From Gaiellaceae bacterium (lineage in GTDB: Bacteria > Actinomycetota > Thermoleophilia > Gaiellales > Gaiellaceae), in assembly GCA_021323315.1 (NCBI GenBank), contig JAJTCQ010000005.1:1-63996 (forward strand): a stretch of DNA of 63,996 bases. The letters run 5' to 3'. Of the stretch, positions 30,703 to 38,519 are shown one piece after another. Position 1 is the first letter of the stretch, and every line of letters begins with the position of its first letter. Below the pieces are notes generated by a model. The model ran no database searches. It was not told the DNA's origin and was given only the letters and a program-made list of their open reading frames with translations. The position numbers were made by a program, and so were the translations under genes.

Positions 30703-32415
30703 TTGAGAGTCGCTCTGGCACAGCTGAACGTGGTCGTGGGCGACGTCGACGGCAACGGTGAGAAGATCCTCCGCGACGTCGACCGGGCACGCGAGGCCCA
30801 GGCCGACGTCGTCGTGTTCCCCGAGCTCGCAGTGACGGGGTATCCCCCGGAAGATCTGCTCCTTCGGCCCGGTTTCGTGCACGCGGCGCGCGCGTCGGTC
30901 GACCGGATCGCGGCGGCTTCGGAAGGGATCGTCGCACTCGTCGGTACACCGTGGTTCGACCGCGACCTCGCGAACGCGTGCGCCGTGTGCGCGAACGGCC
31001 GCATCCAGGCCGTCTACCGTAAGCACTTCCTCCCCAACTACGGCGTCTTCGACGAGCACCGCTACTTCGCGCAAGGCCGCGACCTCGTTGTGCTGCGGCT
31101 CGGCGAGGTAGCCGTCGGGATCACGATCTGCGAGGACGTGTGGCAGCCCGGACCGCCTGCGACCGACCTCTCGCTCGCCGGCGCGCAGCTGATCGTCAAC
31201 CTCTCGGCCTCGCCGTTCCACGTCGGGAAGGCCGAGGATCGCGAGGAGATGCTCGTCGCACGCGCGCGCGACACGAGCGCCTACTTCGCGTTCTGCAACC
31301 TCGTCGGCGGACAGGACGAGCTCATCTTCGATGGTCACTCCGTCGTCCTCGACGACGGCGGCGAGGTGGTTGCCCGTGCGATCGGCTTCGCAGAGGAGCT
31401 CCTCGTCGTCGACGTCGACCCGACCGAGGCGATGGCGCGGCGCTTGCGCGACGTGCGTCGTCGGGAGCTCGACCGCTCGCGCGAGCGCGAGCCGCGGGTC
31501 GAGGTCGCGGAACTCGGCGCCATGCCGGAGCACGCGAACGAGAGCGCCGCCTCGATCGCGCCCTTCGAGCCCGAGCTCGAGCAGATGCGGCTCGCACTCA
31601 CGCTCGGGCTCCGCGACTACGTGGACAAGAACGGCTTCACCGACGTCGTCGTCGCGGTCTCCGGGGGGATCGACTCGGCAGTGACGGCCGCGCTCTGTGC
31701 CGACGCGCTCGGGCCGGAACGCGTGCACTGCGTCTCGATGCCCTCTCGGTTCAGCTCCGAGGACACCCGGGACGACGCGCGGGCGGTGGCAAAATCGCTC
31801 GGCTGCACGTTCCGCGAGATCCCGATCGAGTCCGTCGTCGGCGTGTTCCACGCCACCCTGTCGGGCGAGATCGAGGGCGGTCTCGCTGGTCTCGCCGCCG
31901 AGAACCTGCAGGCGCGTGTCCGCGGCGTCCTGCTCATGGCGCTGTCGAACACGTACGGGTGGCTCGTGGTCTCGACGGGGAACAAGTCGGAGCTGGCTGT
32001 CGGATACTCGACCCTCTACGGCGACATGGTCGGTGGCTTCGCACTCCTGAAGGACATGTTCAAGACGGACGTGTACCGCCTTGCCGAGCACCTGAACGAG
32101 CACGCAGCGCGCGAGGTGATCCCTCGCACGACGATCGACCGCGCACCGAGCGCCGAGCTCCGCGACGACCAGCGCGACTCCGATTCGATCCCGCCGTACG
32201 GCGCCCTCGATCCCGTGCTCGAGGCATATGTGGAGGAGGATCGGTCGGTCGAGGAGCTTCTCGCGGAGTTCGATCCCGGGGTCGTCGAGCGGGCCGTCGG
32301 ACTCGTCGACCGCGCCGAGTACAAGCGCAGGCAAGCTCCGCCGGGCGTGAAGCTCCGTCCGAAAGCGTTCGGTCGTGATCGGCGCACGCCGATCACGAAT
32401 CGCTTCCGCGGTTGA
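30703..32415 (+). CDS. nadE: glutamine-dependent NAD+ synthetase
   Basis: Last step of NAD synthesis: amidation of nicotinate adenine dinucleotide with ammonia drawn from glutamine. 570 residues. The N-terminal nitrilase-like glutaminase has the triad Glu41 (FPELAVTGYPPED), Lys107 (YRKHFLPN) and Cys143 (ICEDVWQPG). The synthetase has the ATP loop SGGIDS at 320-325, and STGNKSELAVGYSTLYGD later. The start is TTG; no ATG or GTG is available in frame and the N-terminus matches the family. Unlike most genes here it seems to have a leader of 20 or more bases after TAGACT (30671-30676). Confidence 0.93.
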   Translation: MRVALAQLNVVVGDVDGNGEKILRDVDRAREAQADVVVFPELAVTGYPPEDLLLRPGFVHAARASVDRIAAASEGIVALVGTPWFDRDLANACAVCANGRIQAVYRKHFLPNYGVFDEHRYFAQGRDLVVLRLGEVAVGITICEDVWQPGPPATDLSLAGAQLIVNLSASPFHVGKAEDREEMLVARARDTSAYFAFCNLVGGQDELIFDGHSVVLDDGGEVVARAIGFAEELLVVDVDPTEAMARRLRDVRRRELDRSREREPRVEVAELGAMPEHANESAASIAPFEPELEQMRLALTLGLRDYVDKNGFTDVVVAVSGGIDSAVTAALCADALGPERVHCVSMPSRFSSEDTRDDARAVAKSLGCTFREIPIESVVGVFHATLSGEIEGGLAGLAAENLQARVRGVLLMALSNTYGWLVVSTGNKSELAVGYSTLYGDMVGGFALLKDMFKTDVYRLAEHLNEHAAREVIPRTTIDRAPSAELRDDQRDSDSIPPYGALDPVLEAYVEEDRSVEELLAEFDPGVVERAVGLVDRAEYKRRQAPPGVKLRPKAFGRDRRTPITNRFRG

Positions 32416-32448
32416 CGTCAACATAGTAAGTGATAACTTACGGTAAGT
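32412..32448 (+). promoter_or_regulatory. arsR promoter and operator
   Basis: TTGACG (32412-32417), 16 bases, TAACTT (32434-32439). Overlapping these are three half-sites: GTAAGT (32426-32431), ACTTAC (32436-32441) and GTAAGT (32443-32448), giving inverted pairs with 4-base and 1-base spacers. The third overlaps the GTG start, so the mRNA would be leaderless and repression direct. This is a textbook ArsR-style self-regulated site, identified by eye. Confidence 0.65.
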
Positions 32449-32770
32449 GCGGACTAACGGACATCCCCTCGACGCTCTCGGCGACCCCACACGGAGGCAG
32501 GTGTTCGAGCTCCTCCGCGATGGTCCGCGATCGGTCGGTCAGCTCGCGGAGGAGCTGCCGGTGTCGAGGCCGGCCGTGTCCCAGCATCTGCGCGTCCTGG
32601 AGCACACGGGTCTCGTCGTGCACACGAAGGTCGGCACGAGACACCTCTACGAGCTCGACGCGTCCGGGGTGAGGACGCTCCGCAACTGGGTCGACGGATT
32701 CTGGAACGAGGCGCTGGCCCGCTTCAAGACGGCGGCCGAAGCCTCGTCGCGACAAGGAGGTACGCCATGA
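32447..32770 (+). CDS. ArsR-family regulator (SRPBCC-linked type)
   Basis: 107 residues with a winged helix: HPLDALGDPTRRQVFELLRD, then SVGQLAEELPVSRPAVSQHL as the helix-turn-helix and GTRHLYELDASGVRTL as the wing. No metal-binding cysteine pair (CxCxxC) is present, so it is not an arsenic or metal sensor. This subgroup is usually paired with an AHSA1-type gene, as here, where the stop overlaps the next start (ATGA). A strong inverted-repeat operator covers its own promoter and start codon. Its ligand, if any, is unknown. Confidence 0.85.
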   Translation: MRTNGHPLDALGDPTRRQVFELLRDGPRSVGQLAEELPVSRPAVSQHLRVLEHTGLVVHTKVGTRHLYELDASGVRTLRNWVDGFWNEALARFKTAAEASSRQGGTP

Positions 32771-33213
32771 GCGACGCTCTGGTCATGGCGGTCATCCGCA
32801 AGACGGTGACCGTGGACTGCGCGGTCGAAGAGGCGTTTCGCGTCTTCACCGTGGACGCAATCAGCTGGTGGCCCGCAGAGACGCACTCGATTCACGAGTC
32901 GGTGGACGAGATCGTCTTCGAGCCGAAGGTCGGTGGGGCCGTCTACGAGATCGCAACGAACGGCGAGCGCGGGCACTGGGCGACGGTTCTCGAGTGGGAG
33001 CCTCCGCACAGGCTCGTCCTCGCCTGGAACATCCTCGAGCGGGAAGGCGATCTCACGGAGGTCGAGGTGCGGTTCCTGCCGGAGGGCGAGGCGACGCGCG
33101 TCGAGCTGGAGCACCGAGGCTGGGAGAACGTCGAGTTCGATGGCCCGGCCAAGCGCAGGAATTACGAGAGCGGGTGGGACGCCGTCCTCGGCGCGTACGT
33201 CGAGTGCGTCTAG
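32767..33213 (+). CDS. SRPBCC / AHSA1-domain protein
   Basis: 148 residues forming one START-like hydrophobic cavity: VDCAVEEAFRVFTVDAISWW, EIVFEPKVGGAVYEI, LEWEPPHRLVLAW, VEVRFLPEGEATRVELEHRGW and a C-terminal helix. It is co-translated with the ArsR gene (ATGA). Proteins of this pair type are thought to bind small lipophilic molecules; no enzyme activity can be stated. Its stop TAG and the stop of the convergent Nudix gene overlap in the palindrome CTAG (33210-33213), so nothing separates the two transcripts. Confidence 0.85.
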   Translation: MSDALVMAVIRKTVTVDCAVEEAFRVFTVDAISWWPAETHSIHESVDEIVFEPKVGGAVYEIATNGERGHWATVLEWEPPHRLVLAWNILEREGDLTEVEVRFLPEGEATRVELEHRGWENVEFDGPAKRRNYESGWDAVLGAYVECV

Positions 33214-33683
33214 ACGCCGGCGTCGGTAGGCGTTGCAGGTGTCCCGTGCAGGATCAGCTCACGGACGAGAGCCGGGAGGCGGCGAGGGGCGAACTCGTCC
33301 TCCGCCGCCTTCAGCTCCGACACCGTCCACCACCTGATCGCGGTCAGGTACTCCGCATTCAGCTCCGTCCAGCTCAATCGTGGAGCCGGGTCGGCGCCCG
33401 GCGCGCGGACGAGGTAGTAGCGCTCGATCTGGCCGTCCCAGTGTCCGAACTCGAGGAGATGCCGGCGCGTCCACACCATGGGCCCGAGCTCGTAGTCGTC
33501 GAGTCCTGCCTCCTCGGCGAGCTCGCGGCGCAGTGCGGCCTCGTCCGTCTCCCCGTCGTCCACGCCGCCGCCCGGCATCGCCCAGCCCGTCCAGTGCGGA
33601 AACTCGAGGCGGACGAGGAGCACGCGATCACCCGGATCGAAGACAACTGCGCGAACGGCCTCACGGATCCGGAGCTCGGTCAC
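33210..33683 (-). CDS. Nudix hydrolase
   Basis: 157 residues. The Nudix box is complete: GGGVDDGETDEAALRREL followed by AEEAGL, with the REx2EE metal ligands. VRAVVFDPGDRVLLVRLE is the usual first strand pair, and a YYLVRA strand precedes the C-terminal helices. It hydrolyses a nucleoside-diphosphate-linked compound; which one is open (8-oxo-dGTP sanitation is one idea, given repair genes around). GTG 33683 overlaps the end of mug by 23 bases; no other start fits before the conserved core. Confidence 0.82.
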   Translation of the reverse strand: MTELRIREAVRAVVFDPGDRVLLVRLEFPHWTGWAMPGGGVDDGETDEAALRRELAEEAGLDDYELGPMVWTRRHLLEFGHWDGQIERYYLVRAPGADPAPRLSWTELNAEYLTAIRWWTVSELKAAEDEFAPRRLPALVRELILHGTPATPTDAGV

Positions 33684-34185
33684 CGAGCAAGTCTCGCAGC
33701 GCCCGAAACCAGCGAAGTCGCTCGTCCCACGGGACCGCCGCGTTCGCGGGCGACGTGGAGGGAAGCACGAAGAGCGCGGTCTTCCCAAGCCGCCGCTGCT
33801 GGAGCCCATGCTCCGGGCGCTCCCGAAACGACCCGCGGTACGCCGCCTTTCCGACGAAGGCGATGACCTCGGGCCGCAGCTCGTGCGCGATCGCTTCGAG
33901 ACGCTCGCGGGAGTCGGCGAAGTCGGCGCCGCGAAGGTCTCCCGATCCGCGTGTCGTCCGCCTCGCCGCATTCGTCAGCCCGATACCGAACGCGGGAAGC
34001 TCCCTGAAGTCCCGCGGGTCGAGCAGGCGCGGCGTGAAGCCAGCCGCGTGCAGGACTCGCCAGAAGTCGTTCCGCGGATTTGCGAACGGCGCACCGGCCG
34101 CCGCGCTGACGCGACCCGGGTTGATCCCGCAGAACACGACGCACAGGCCGGGTGCCAGGACGTCGAGGACCGCAGAGTCGGTCAG
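33661..34185 (-). CDS. mug: G/U mismatch-specific uracil-DNA glycosylase, probable CTG start
   Basis: Removes uracil, thymine or ethenocytosine from mismatches with G. The core is typical of Mug: FCGINPGRVSAAAGAPFANP, NDFWRVLHAAGFTPRLL, EVIAFVGKAAYRGSF and VLPSTSPANA. The first standard start (GTG 34137) would cut the family N-terminus. Reading upstream gives TDSAVLDVLAPGLCVVFCG, which matches E. coli Mug (ILAPGLRVVFCGINPG), and this segment can begin only at CTG 34185, in a CTGA overlap with the upstream small gene. That yields 174 residues against 168 in E. coli. Confidence 0.8.
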   Translation of the reverse strand: MTDSAVLDVLAPGLCVVFCGINPGRVSAAAGAPFANPRNDFWRVLHAAGFTPRLLDPRDFRELPAFGIGLTNAARRTTRGSGDLRGADFADSRERLEAIAHELRPEVIAFVGKAAYRGSFRERPEHGLQQRRLGKTALFVLPSTSPANAAVPWDERLRWFRALRDLLGDRAPDP

Positions 34186-34370
34186 GCGGCCTCGGGCTCG
34201 CGTGCGTCGAGTCGCAGCTCGAGGAGCAGCCGCAACCGCTCGCCGAAATCGTCAGGCTCAACCGGCGGACGTCCTCCGCGCGGGAGCACCTTTACGGTGT
34301 CCTCGCTGTAACGCCAGCCGTAGCAGCGCTCGTAGCACTCCGCCTCGCTGAGCGTCCGGAGCCGCTCCAT
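34182..34370 (-). CDS. small protein of unknown function (62 aa)
   Basis: ATG at 34370 with TAGCCT 8 bases upstream; ends in a CTGA overlap with mug. The sequence has two cysteines and several aromatics near the N-terminus (SEAECYERCYGWR) and a helical, arginine-rich C-terminal half. It has neither a signal peptide nor a membrane segment. Its own promoter, tight coupling to mug and good codon use argue for a real gene. I do not recognise the family. A DNA-repair accessory role is possible only by association. Confidence 0.6.
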   Translation of the reverse strand: MERLRTLSEAECYERCYGWRYSEDTVKVLPRGGRPPVEPDDFGERLRLLLELRLDAREPEAA

Positions 34371-34408
34371 TCGCTCCCAGGCTAGGTCACGGTCCGGACG
34401 GTGCGGGA

Positions 34409-34414
34409 TAGGCT
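34409..34414 (+). promoter_or_regulatory. -10 hexamer of the OsmC operon
   Basis: TAGGCT, 6 bases before the ATG at 34421. Confidence 0.5.
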
Positions 34415-34420
34415 CACCGG

Positions 34421-34834
34421 ATGCCGACGCCTCCGATTCTGCAGTTCGACATCACGGTCGATCCCGCCGGCGACGCCCACAGCGCGCTCGGAGGAAGCCC
34501 GCTGCCGCGCGAGGCGGAGTGGTGGGCGGAGCATCTCGTCCTCGCGGGTCTCGTGCGCTGCACGCTCGCGAGTCTCGACTACTCCGCTCGACGTGCCGGC
34601 GTGGATGTGGTCAGCTCCGGGAGCGCGCACGGCGTCGTGACGAAGCGTGCGGACGACGGCCTGCACGCCTTAGTCGAGATCGAGACGACGCTGGAGGTCC
34701 AGGTCACGCCGGCGCTCGACGACGCCGGGCTCCGCGGCCTGCTCGCGCGGGCAGAGCATGGCTGCTTCGTCTCGAACTCGCTGATCGCCAGGCCGAGACA
34801 CCGCTGGATCGTCAACGGAGAGGAAATCGTGTGA
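34421..34834 (+). CDS. OsmC/Ohr-family protein
   Basis: 137 residues. The redox cysteines are in place: LAGLVRCTLASLDYSARRAG in the central helix and RAEHGCFVSNSLIA near the C-terminus, with conserved Glu in the opposite region. The family reduces organic hydroperoxides using these cysteines. It is the first gene of an operon with GTGA overlaps to an aminotransferase and then an NAD-dependent epimerase. Why a peroxidase-like protein should be coupled to these two is not clear from sequence. Confidence 0.82.
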   Translation: MPTPPILQFDITVDPAGDAHSALGGSPLPREAEWWAEHLVLAGLVRCTLASLDYSARRAGVDVVSSGSAHGVVTKRADDGLHALVEIETTLEVQVTPALDDAGLRGLLARAEHGCFVSNSLIARPRHRWIVNGEEIV

Positions 34835-35994
34835 GCACCACAGCGCTCGACATCCCCGCCGTTCGGGCGCGCTTCGCCGCGCTCGACCGAGGGCTCGCGT
34901 TCTTCGACGGTCCGGGCGGAACTCAGTGCCCGGACGAGGTCATCGACGCGATCTCGCGCTATCTCCGCGACGACAACGCGAACATCGGCGCGCCGTACGA
35001 GACGAGCGTCCGCACCGCAGAGCTCGTCGACCGCGCGCACGAAACCGCAGGGAGGTTCCTCGGCTGCTCGCCGGGCGAGACGGCCTTCGGTCAGAGCATG
35101 ACCGCGCTCAACTTCCTCCTCAGCCGCGCCTTCGCGCGCACGCTGGCCGAGGGCGACGAGATCGTGGTGACCGCGCTCGACCACGACGCGAACGTCGCCC
35201 CCTGGCTCGAGCTCGCGCACGATCTCGGCGTCGTCGTCCACGTCGGCGCGCTGACGCCGCACCTCGAGCTCGACTACGAGGATCTCGAGGCGAAGGTCTC
35301 CGACCGCACGCGAGTGCTGGCCTTCCCGGTCGCCGCGAACTCGGTCGGGACGGCTCCCGACGTTCGCCGTCTGGCGGCGCTCGCACACGCCGTCGGCGCA
35401 CTCGCCTGGGCCGACGCCGTGCACTACGCGCCGCACGGGCCGATCGACGTCGCGGCCTGGGACGTCGACGTCCTCATCTGCTCGCCGTACAAGTTCTTCG
35501 GCCCGCACATGGGGCTCGCGTTCGGGAAGCGCGAGCTGCTCGAGTCGTGGCGTCCGTACAAGGTACGGCCGGCTGCCAACGAGCCCGTCGGCCATCGCTT
35601 CGAGCTCGGGACGAGCCAGCACGAGCTGCTCGCGGGGTTCGTCGCAGCCGTCGAGTACATGGAGTCGCTCGGGTGGGACGCGATGCTCGGGCACGAGCGG
35701 GCACTGGGTGAGCGGTTCCTCGCTGGGCTGCCGGACGCGGTCGAGCTGTACGGCCTTCGCGGGATGGACGGGCGCGTGCCGACCTTCTGCTTCAACGTGC
35801 CGGGCCACGGCTCCGAGGAGGTCGCGATCTTCCTGGCCGAGCATCAGATCGCGGTCTGGCATGGCGACTACTACGCCGTCGAGACGATGAAGCACCTCGG
35901 GCTGGCCGACGGCGCGGTGCGCGCCGGGATCGTCCATTACAACACCGAGGACGAGGTGGACCGCCTGCTCGAAGGGCTCGCCGAGGTGGCGTGA
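34831..35994 (+). CDS. class V aminotransferase / cysteine-desulfurase-like protein
   Basis: PLP enzyme of 387 residues. The lysine that binds PLP is in CSPYKFFGPHMGLAFG. FFDGPGGTQCPDEVIDAISR at the N-terminus and PAANEPVGHRFELGTSQHE are characteristic of the VC1184-type subfamily (TIGR01976) annotated as cysteine-desulfurase-like. The usual mobile-loop cysteine of NifS/SufS is not evident, so desulfurase activity is doubtful. GTG overlaps the OsmC stop and its own stop overlaps the epimerase start (both GTGA), which indicates tight co-translation. Confidence 0.83.
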   Translation: MSTTALDIPAVRARFAALDRGLAFFDGPGGTQCPDEVIDAISRYLRDDNANIGAPYETSVRTAELVDRAHETAGRFLGCSPGETAFGQSMTALNFLLSRAFARTLAEGDEIVVTALDHDANVAPWLELAHDLGVVVHVGALTPHLELDYEDLEAKVSDRTRVLAFPVAANSVGTAPDVRRLAALAHAVGALAWADAVHYAPHGPIDVAAWDVDVLICSPYKFFGPHMGLAFGKRELLESWRPYKVRPAANEPVGHRFELGTSQHELLAGFVAAVEYMESLGWDAMLGHERALGERFLAGLPDAVELYGLRGMDGRVPTFCFNVPGHGSEEVAIFLAEHQIAVWHGDYYAVETMKHLGLADGAVRAGIVHYNTEDEVDRLLEGLAEVA

Positions 35995-36956
35995 GGCTCC
36001 TCCTCCTCGGCGGGCCGCGATTCCTCGGGCGAGCCGTGACGGAAGCGGCGCTCGCTGCGGGCCACGAGGTGACGTTCTTCAACCGCGGCCAGACGCATCC
36101 CGAGCTGTATCCCGAGGTCGAGCGCCTTGCAGGCGATCGCGCGGGGGAGCTCGATGCTCTGCGCGGACGGAGCTGGGATGCCGTCGTGGACACGTGCGGC
36201 TACCTCCCCGAGGTCGTGCGGGCATCGGCGAGCGCGCTCGCCGACAGCGGGACCTATTGCTTCGTCTCGAGCATCTCCGTCTACCGAGACTTCACGAAGG
36301 TCAACGACGAGGAGAGCCCCGTCGCGGAGCTCGGCGACCTGCCCGCGGACGAGGTGACGGACGAGAGTTACGGCCCGCTCAAGGCGCTGTGCGAGGGCGC
36401 GGCCCGAAACGTCTTCGGCGGTCGAGCCCTGGTCGTGAGGCCCGGCCTCATCGTCGGGCCATACGATCCAACAGGCCGTTTCACGTACTGGCCGCACCGG
36501 ATCGCGCGAGGCGGGGAGGTGCTCGCCCCTGCCCCACCTGAGAGCCAGACGCAGGTGATCGACGTCCGCGACCTGGGCGCGTGGATCGTCGACCTCTGTA
36601 GTCGGGGCGTGGACGGGACGTACAACGCGACGCACCCTGGTGTGAGCTGGCGGGTCCTGCTCGACACCTGCCGCGAGGTCGCGTCGAGCGAGGCGGAGAT
36701 CACATGGGTGAGCCCCGAGTTCCTCGTCGAGCAGGAGGTCGGCGAATGGATGGAGCTGCCGCTGTGGCTCGTCGACCCGTCGCTGGAGTACGCGGACCGC
36801 GTGGACGTGAGCCGCGCCATCGATGCGGGCCTGACCTTCCGGCCGCTGGCGGAGACGGTCCGCGGTACGCTCGACGAGGCCGAGCCCACGGACGCAGCGG
36901 GCCTCGCGCCCGTGCGTGAGGCGACGCTTCTCGAGGCGTGGCATGGCCGCGGATGA
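35991..36956 (+). CDS. NAD-dependent epimerase/dehydratase (extended SDR)
   Basis: 321 residues. The cofactor motif reads LLGGPRFLGRAV (GGPRFLG at 7-13) in place of the more common GGTGFIG, a variant known in one actinobacterial branch. SSISVYRDF and YGPLKALCEGAA give the catalytic serine and the Tyr-x3-Lys. The C-terminal part (FLVEQEVGEWMELPLWLVDP) matches relatives that act on unknown nucleotide sugars or similar substrates. Third gene of the OsmC-aminotransferase-epimerase operon, starting with GTGA. Confidence 0.83.
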   Translation: MRLLLLGGPRFLGRAVTEAALAAGHEVTFFNRGQTHPELYPEVERLAGDRAGELDALRGRSWDAVVDTCGYLPEVVRASASALADSGTYCFVSSISVYRDFTKVNDEESPVAELGDLPADEVTDESYGPLKALCEGAARNVFGGRALVVRPGLIVGPYDPTGRFTYWPHRIARGGEVLAPAPPESQTQVIDVRDLGAWIVDLCSRGVDGTYNATHPGVSWRVLLDTCREVASSEAEITWVSPEFLVEQEVGEWMELPLWLVDPSLEYADRVDVSRAIDAGLTFRPLAETVRGTLDEAEPTDAAGLAPVREATLLEAWHGRG

Positions 36957-36962
36957 AGGCTT

Positions 36963-37553
36963 GTGACACGGCACGTCGACGGGCGCGAGATCGTCGAGGT
37001 GCCAGATCGTGCCGCGTGGCGGCAATGGCTGGCCGAGCGGCACGAGCAGGGGGACGCAATCTGGCTCGTCTTCCACAAGAAGGCGAGCGACGGGACGAGT
37101 CCGACCTACGAGGAGGCCGTCGAGGAGGCTCTCTGCTTCGGCTGGATCGACAGCACGGTGAACCGGCTCGACGACCGGCGCAGCCTGCAGCTCTTCGCGC
37201 CGCGCAGGCCGCGGGGCACGTGGTCGGCGTCGAACAAGGAGCGGGTGGCTCGGCTCGAGCGCGCGGGGCTGCTCGCGCCGGCCGGAATCGCTGCAATTGC
37301 CGTCGCGAAGGACAACGGCTCCTGGAACGCGCTCGACGCCGTGGAACGGCTCCAGGAGCCGCCAGATCTCGCGGCCGCCCTCGAAGCGGAGGCCACGGCC
37401 CGAGAGAACTGGAACGGCTTCAGCCCGTCATCGCGCAAGGCGATCCTCTGGTGGATCGTGAGCGCGAAGCGGCCGGAGACGCGCGCGCAGCGGATCGAGC
37501 AGACGGTCCGCATGGCGGCGCAGGGGGTGCGCGCGCAGTTCGATCGCGAATAG
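36963..37553 (+). CDS. YdeI/OmdA-family protein
   Basis: 196 residues of the YdeI/OmpD-associated family. WLAERHEQGDAIWLVFHKKA, YEEAVEEALCFGWIDSTVNR and RPRGTWSASNKERV are the conserved blocks; the C-terminal part has FSPSSRKAILWWIVSAKRPE and TRAQRIEQTV. The biochemical role of the family is not settled. It starts 6 bases after the epimerase gene and may be the last member of that operon. Soluble, no signal peptide. Confidence 0.82.
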   Translation: MTRHVDGREIVEVPDRAAWRQWLAERHEQGDAIWLVFHKKASDGTSPTYEEAVEEALCFGWIDSTVNRLDDRRSLQLFAPRRPRGTWSASNKERVARLERAGLLAPAGIAAIAVAKDNGSWNALDAVERLQEPPDLAAALEAEATARENWNGFSPSSRKAILWWIVSAKRPETRAQRIEQTVRMAAQGVRAQFDRE

Positions 37554-37602
37554 CTGCCACGCGGATAGAGGAGATGCGTGGCAGGCGGTGCACTTCGTCG
37601 AC

Positions 37603-38493
37603 TCACGGATCGGCCGTGAAGTCCTGCGCCTTCCGCGCACGGTCCCAGGGCCCCTCGTCCCAGCGGATGAGGTCCGGGTCGATCCCGCGCGCGTCCGCGA
37701 GGTCGCACGCGAGCACCTGAAAGCGGACGATGTCGACCGCCGGGTGCGTGGTCGGCACGAGCAGCGCGTCGCAGCCCAGCTCGCCGAGCGCGCGCATCGC
37801 GTCGACGGCGCGCTCCGCCGCCCGTCTCTCGCCCTCCAGGACGAAGCAGCGCACGGACGTGTCGATCGCGGCCAGGTGCCCGTGGAGGAGCTGCTCCGTC
37901 TGGTGCGCTTCGGCCGCGACGTGAGCGCCCTCGCGGAGCTTGAGGACAGCCTCGAGGACGGTTCCTGCGTCGTCTCCCGCACCCACGACGACGAATCGAC
38001 CGTGGTCCGAGACGCCGAACGGCTCGGCATCGAGCTCCCGGAAGACCTGGTTCGCCAATCCGTCGACGTCCTCGCCCTGAAGCGCGCGACCGGCTGCGAC
38101 AGCGCAGGTGTAGCTCGCCGTGTGGCAGTAGCTCTCCTCGATCTCGGGCGTCGCGACGACGACGTGGTCGACGGCATTCGCGAGCGCGCTGTCGGCTTTG
38201 CCCGTGATGAGCCACGTCTCGCCCGCGAATCCTTGGACTGCCTCGAGCGTGAGCACCGTGCCTCCCTCGTGCGAGATCGCGACGAGAACGTCGGCGTCGG
38301 GTGCGTTGCCCAGGACGAGCTCGAGCGCCTGCGCGGCGTTCCCGCAGGCGAGCGCGGCATGGAACGACGTGCCGCAGCCGGTGAAGAGGACGCGTGCGCC
38401 GGCAGGCAGCCGTCGATCCCCGACGAGGCCGGGGACCTGCGCGAGCCACTCCGGCTGCGCGGCGATGGCCTTTCGGGTCAGCTGTCCCGGCAC
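37603..38493 (-). CDS. SIS-domain protein (sugar isomerase/phosphosugar-binding type)
   Basis: 296 residues with two SIS-like halves. LFTGCGTSFHAALACGNAAQ and VAISHEGGTVLTLEAV form the first phosphosugar site (GlmS/AgaS-like), and FVVVGAGDDAGTVLEAVLKL with the His/Glu-rich AHQTEQLLHGHLAAID the second. There is no glutaminase domain, so it is not a full GlmS. It may deaminate or isomerise an amino-sugar phosphate. The GTG start shares an overlapping promoter with the divergent M16 peptidase gene. Substrate unknown. Confidence 0.8.
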   Translation of the reverse strand: MPGQLTRKAIAAQPEWLAQVPGLVGDRRLPAGARVLFTGCGTSFHAALACGNAAQALELVLGNAPDADVLVAISHEGGTVLTLEAVQGFAGETWLITGKADSALANAVDHVVVATPEIEESYCHTASYTCAVAAGRALQGEDVDGLANQVFRELDAEPFGVSDHGRFVVVGAGDDAGTVLEAVLKLREGAHVAAEAHQTEQLLHGHLAAIDTSVRCFVLEGERRAAERAVDAMRALGELGCDALLVPTTHPAVDIVRFQVLACDLADARGIDPDLIRWDEGPWDRARKAQDFTADP

Positions 38494-38501
38494 CAGGGCT
38501 G

Positions 38502-38509
38502 TCTATACC
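38502..38509. promoter_or_regulatory. shared bidirectional -10 block
   Basis: TCTATACC reads TATAGA on the minus strand (8 bases before the SIS GTG) and TATACC on the plus strand (10 bases before the M16 GTG). Polymerase could face only one way at a time in this 26-base gap. Confidence 0.45.
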
Positions 38510-38519
38510 ATCGAGCGCC

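Noticed and set aside
37603-38493. Glucosamine-6-phosphate synthase (glmS)
   Set aside because: Only SIS-like halves are present; there is no N-terminal glutaminase domain and the length is half that of GlmS.
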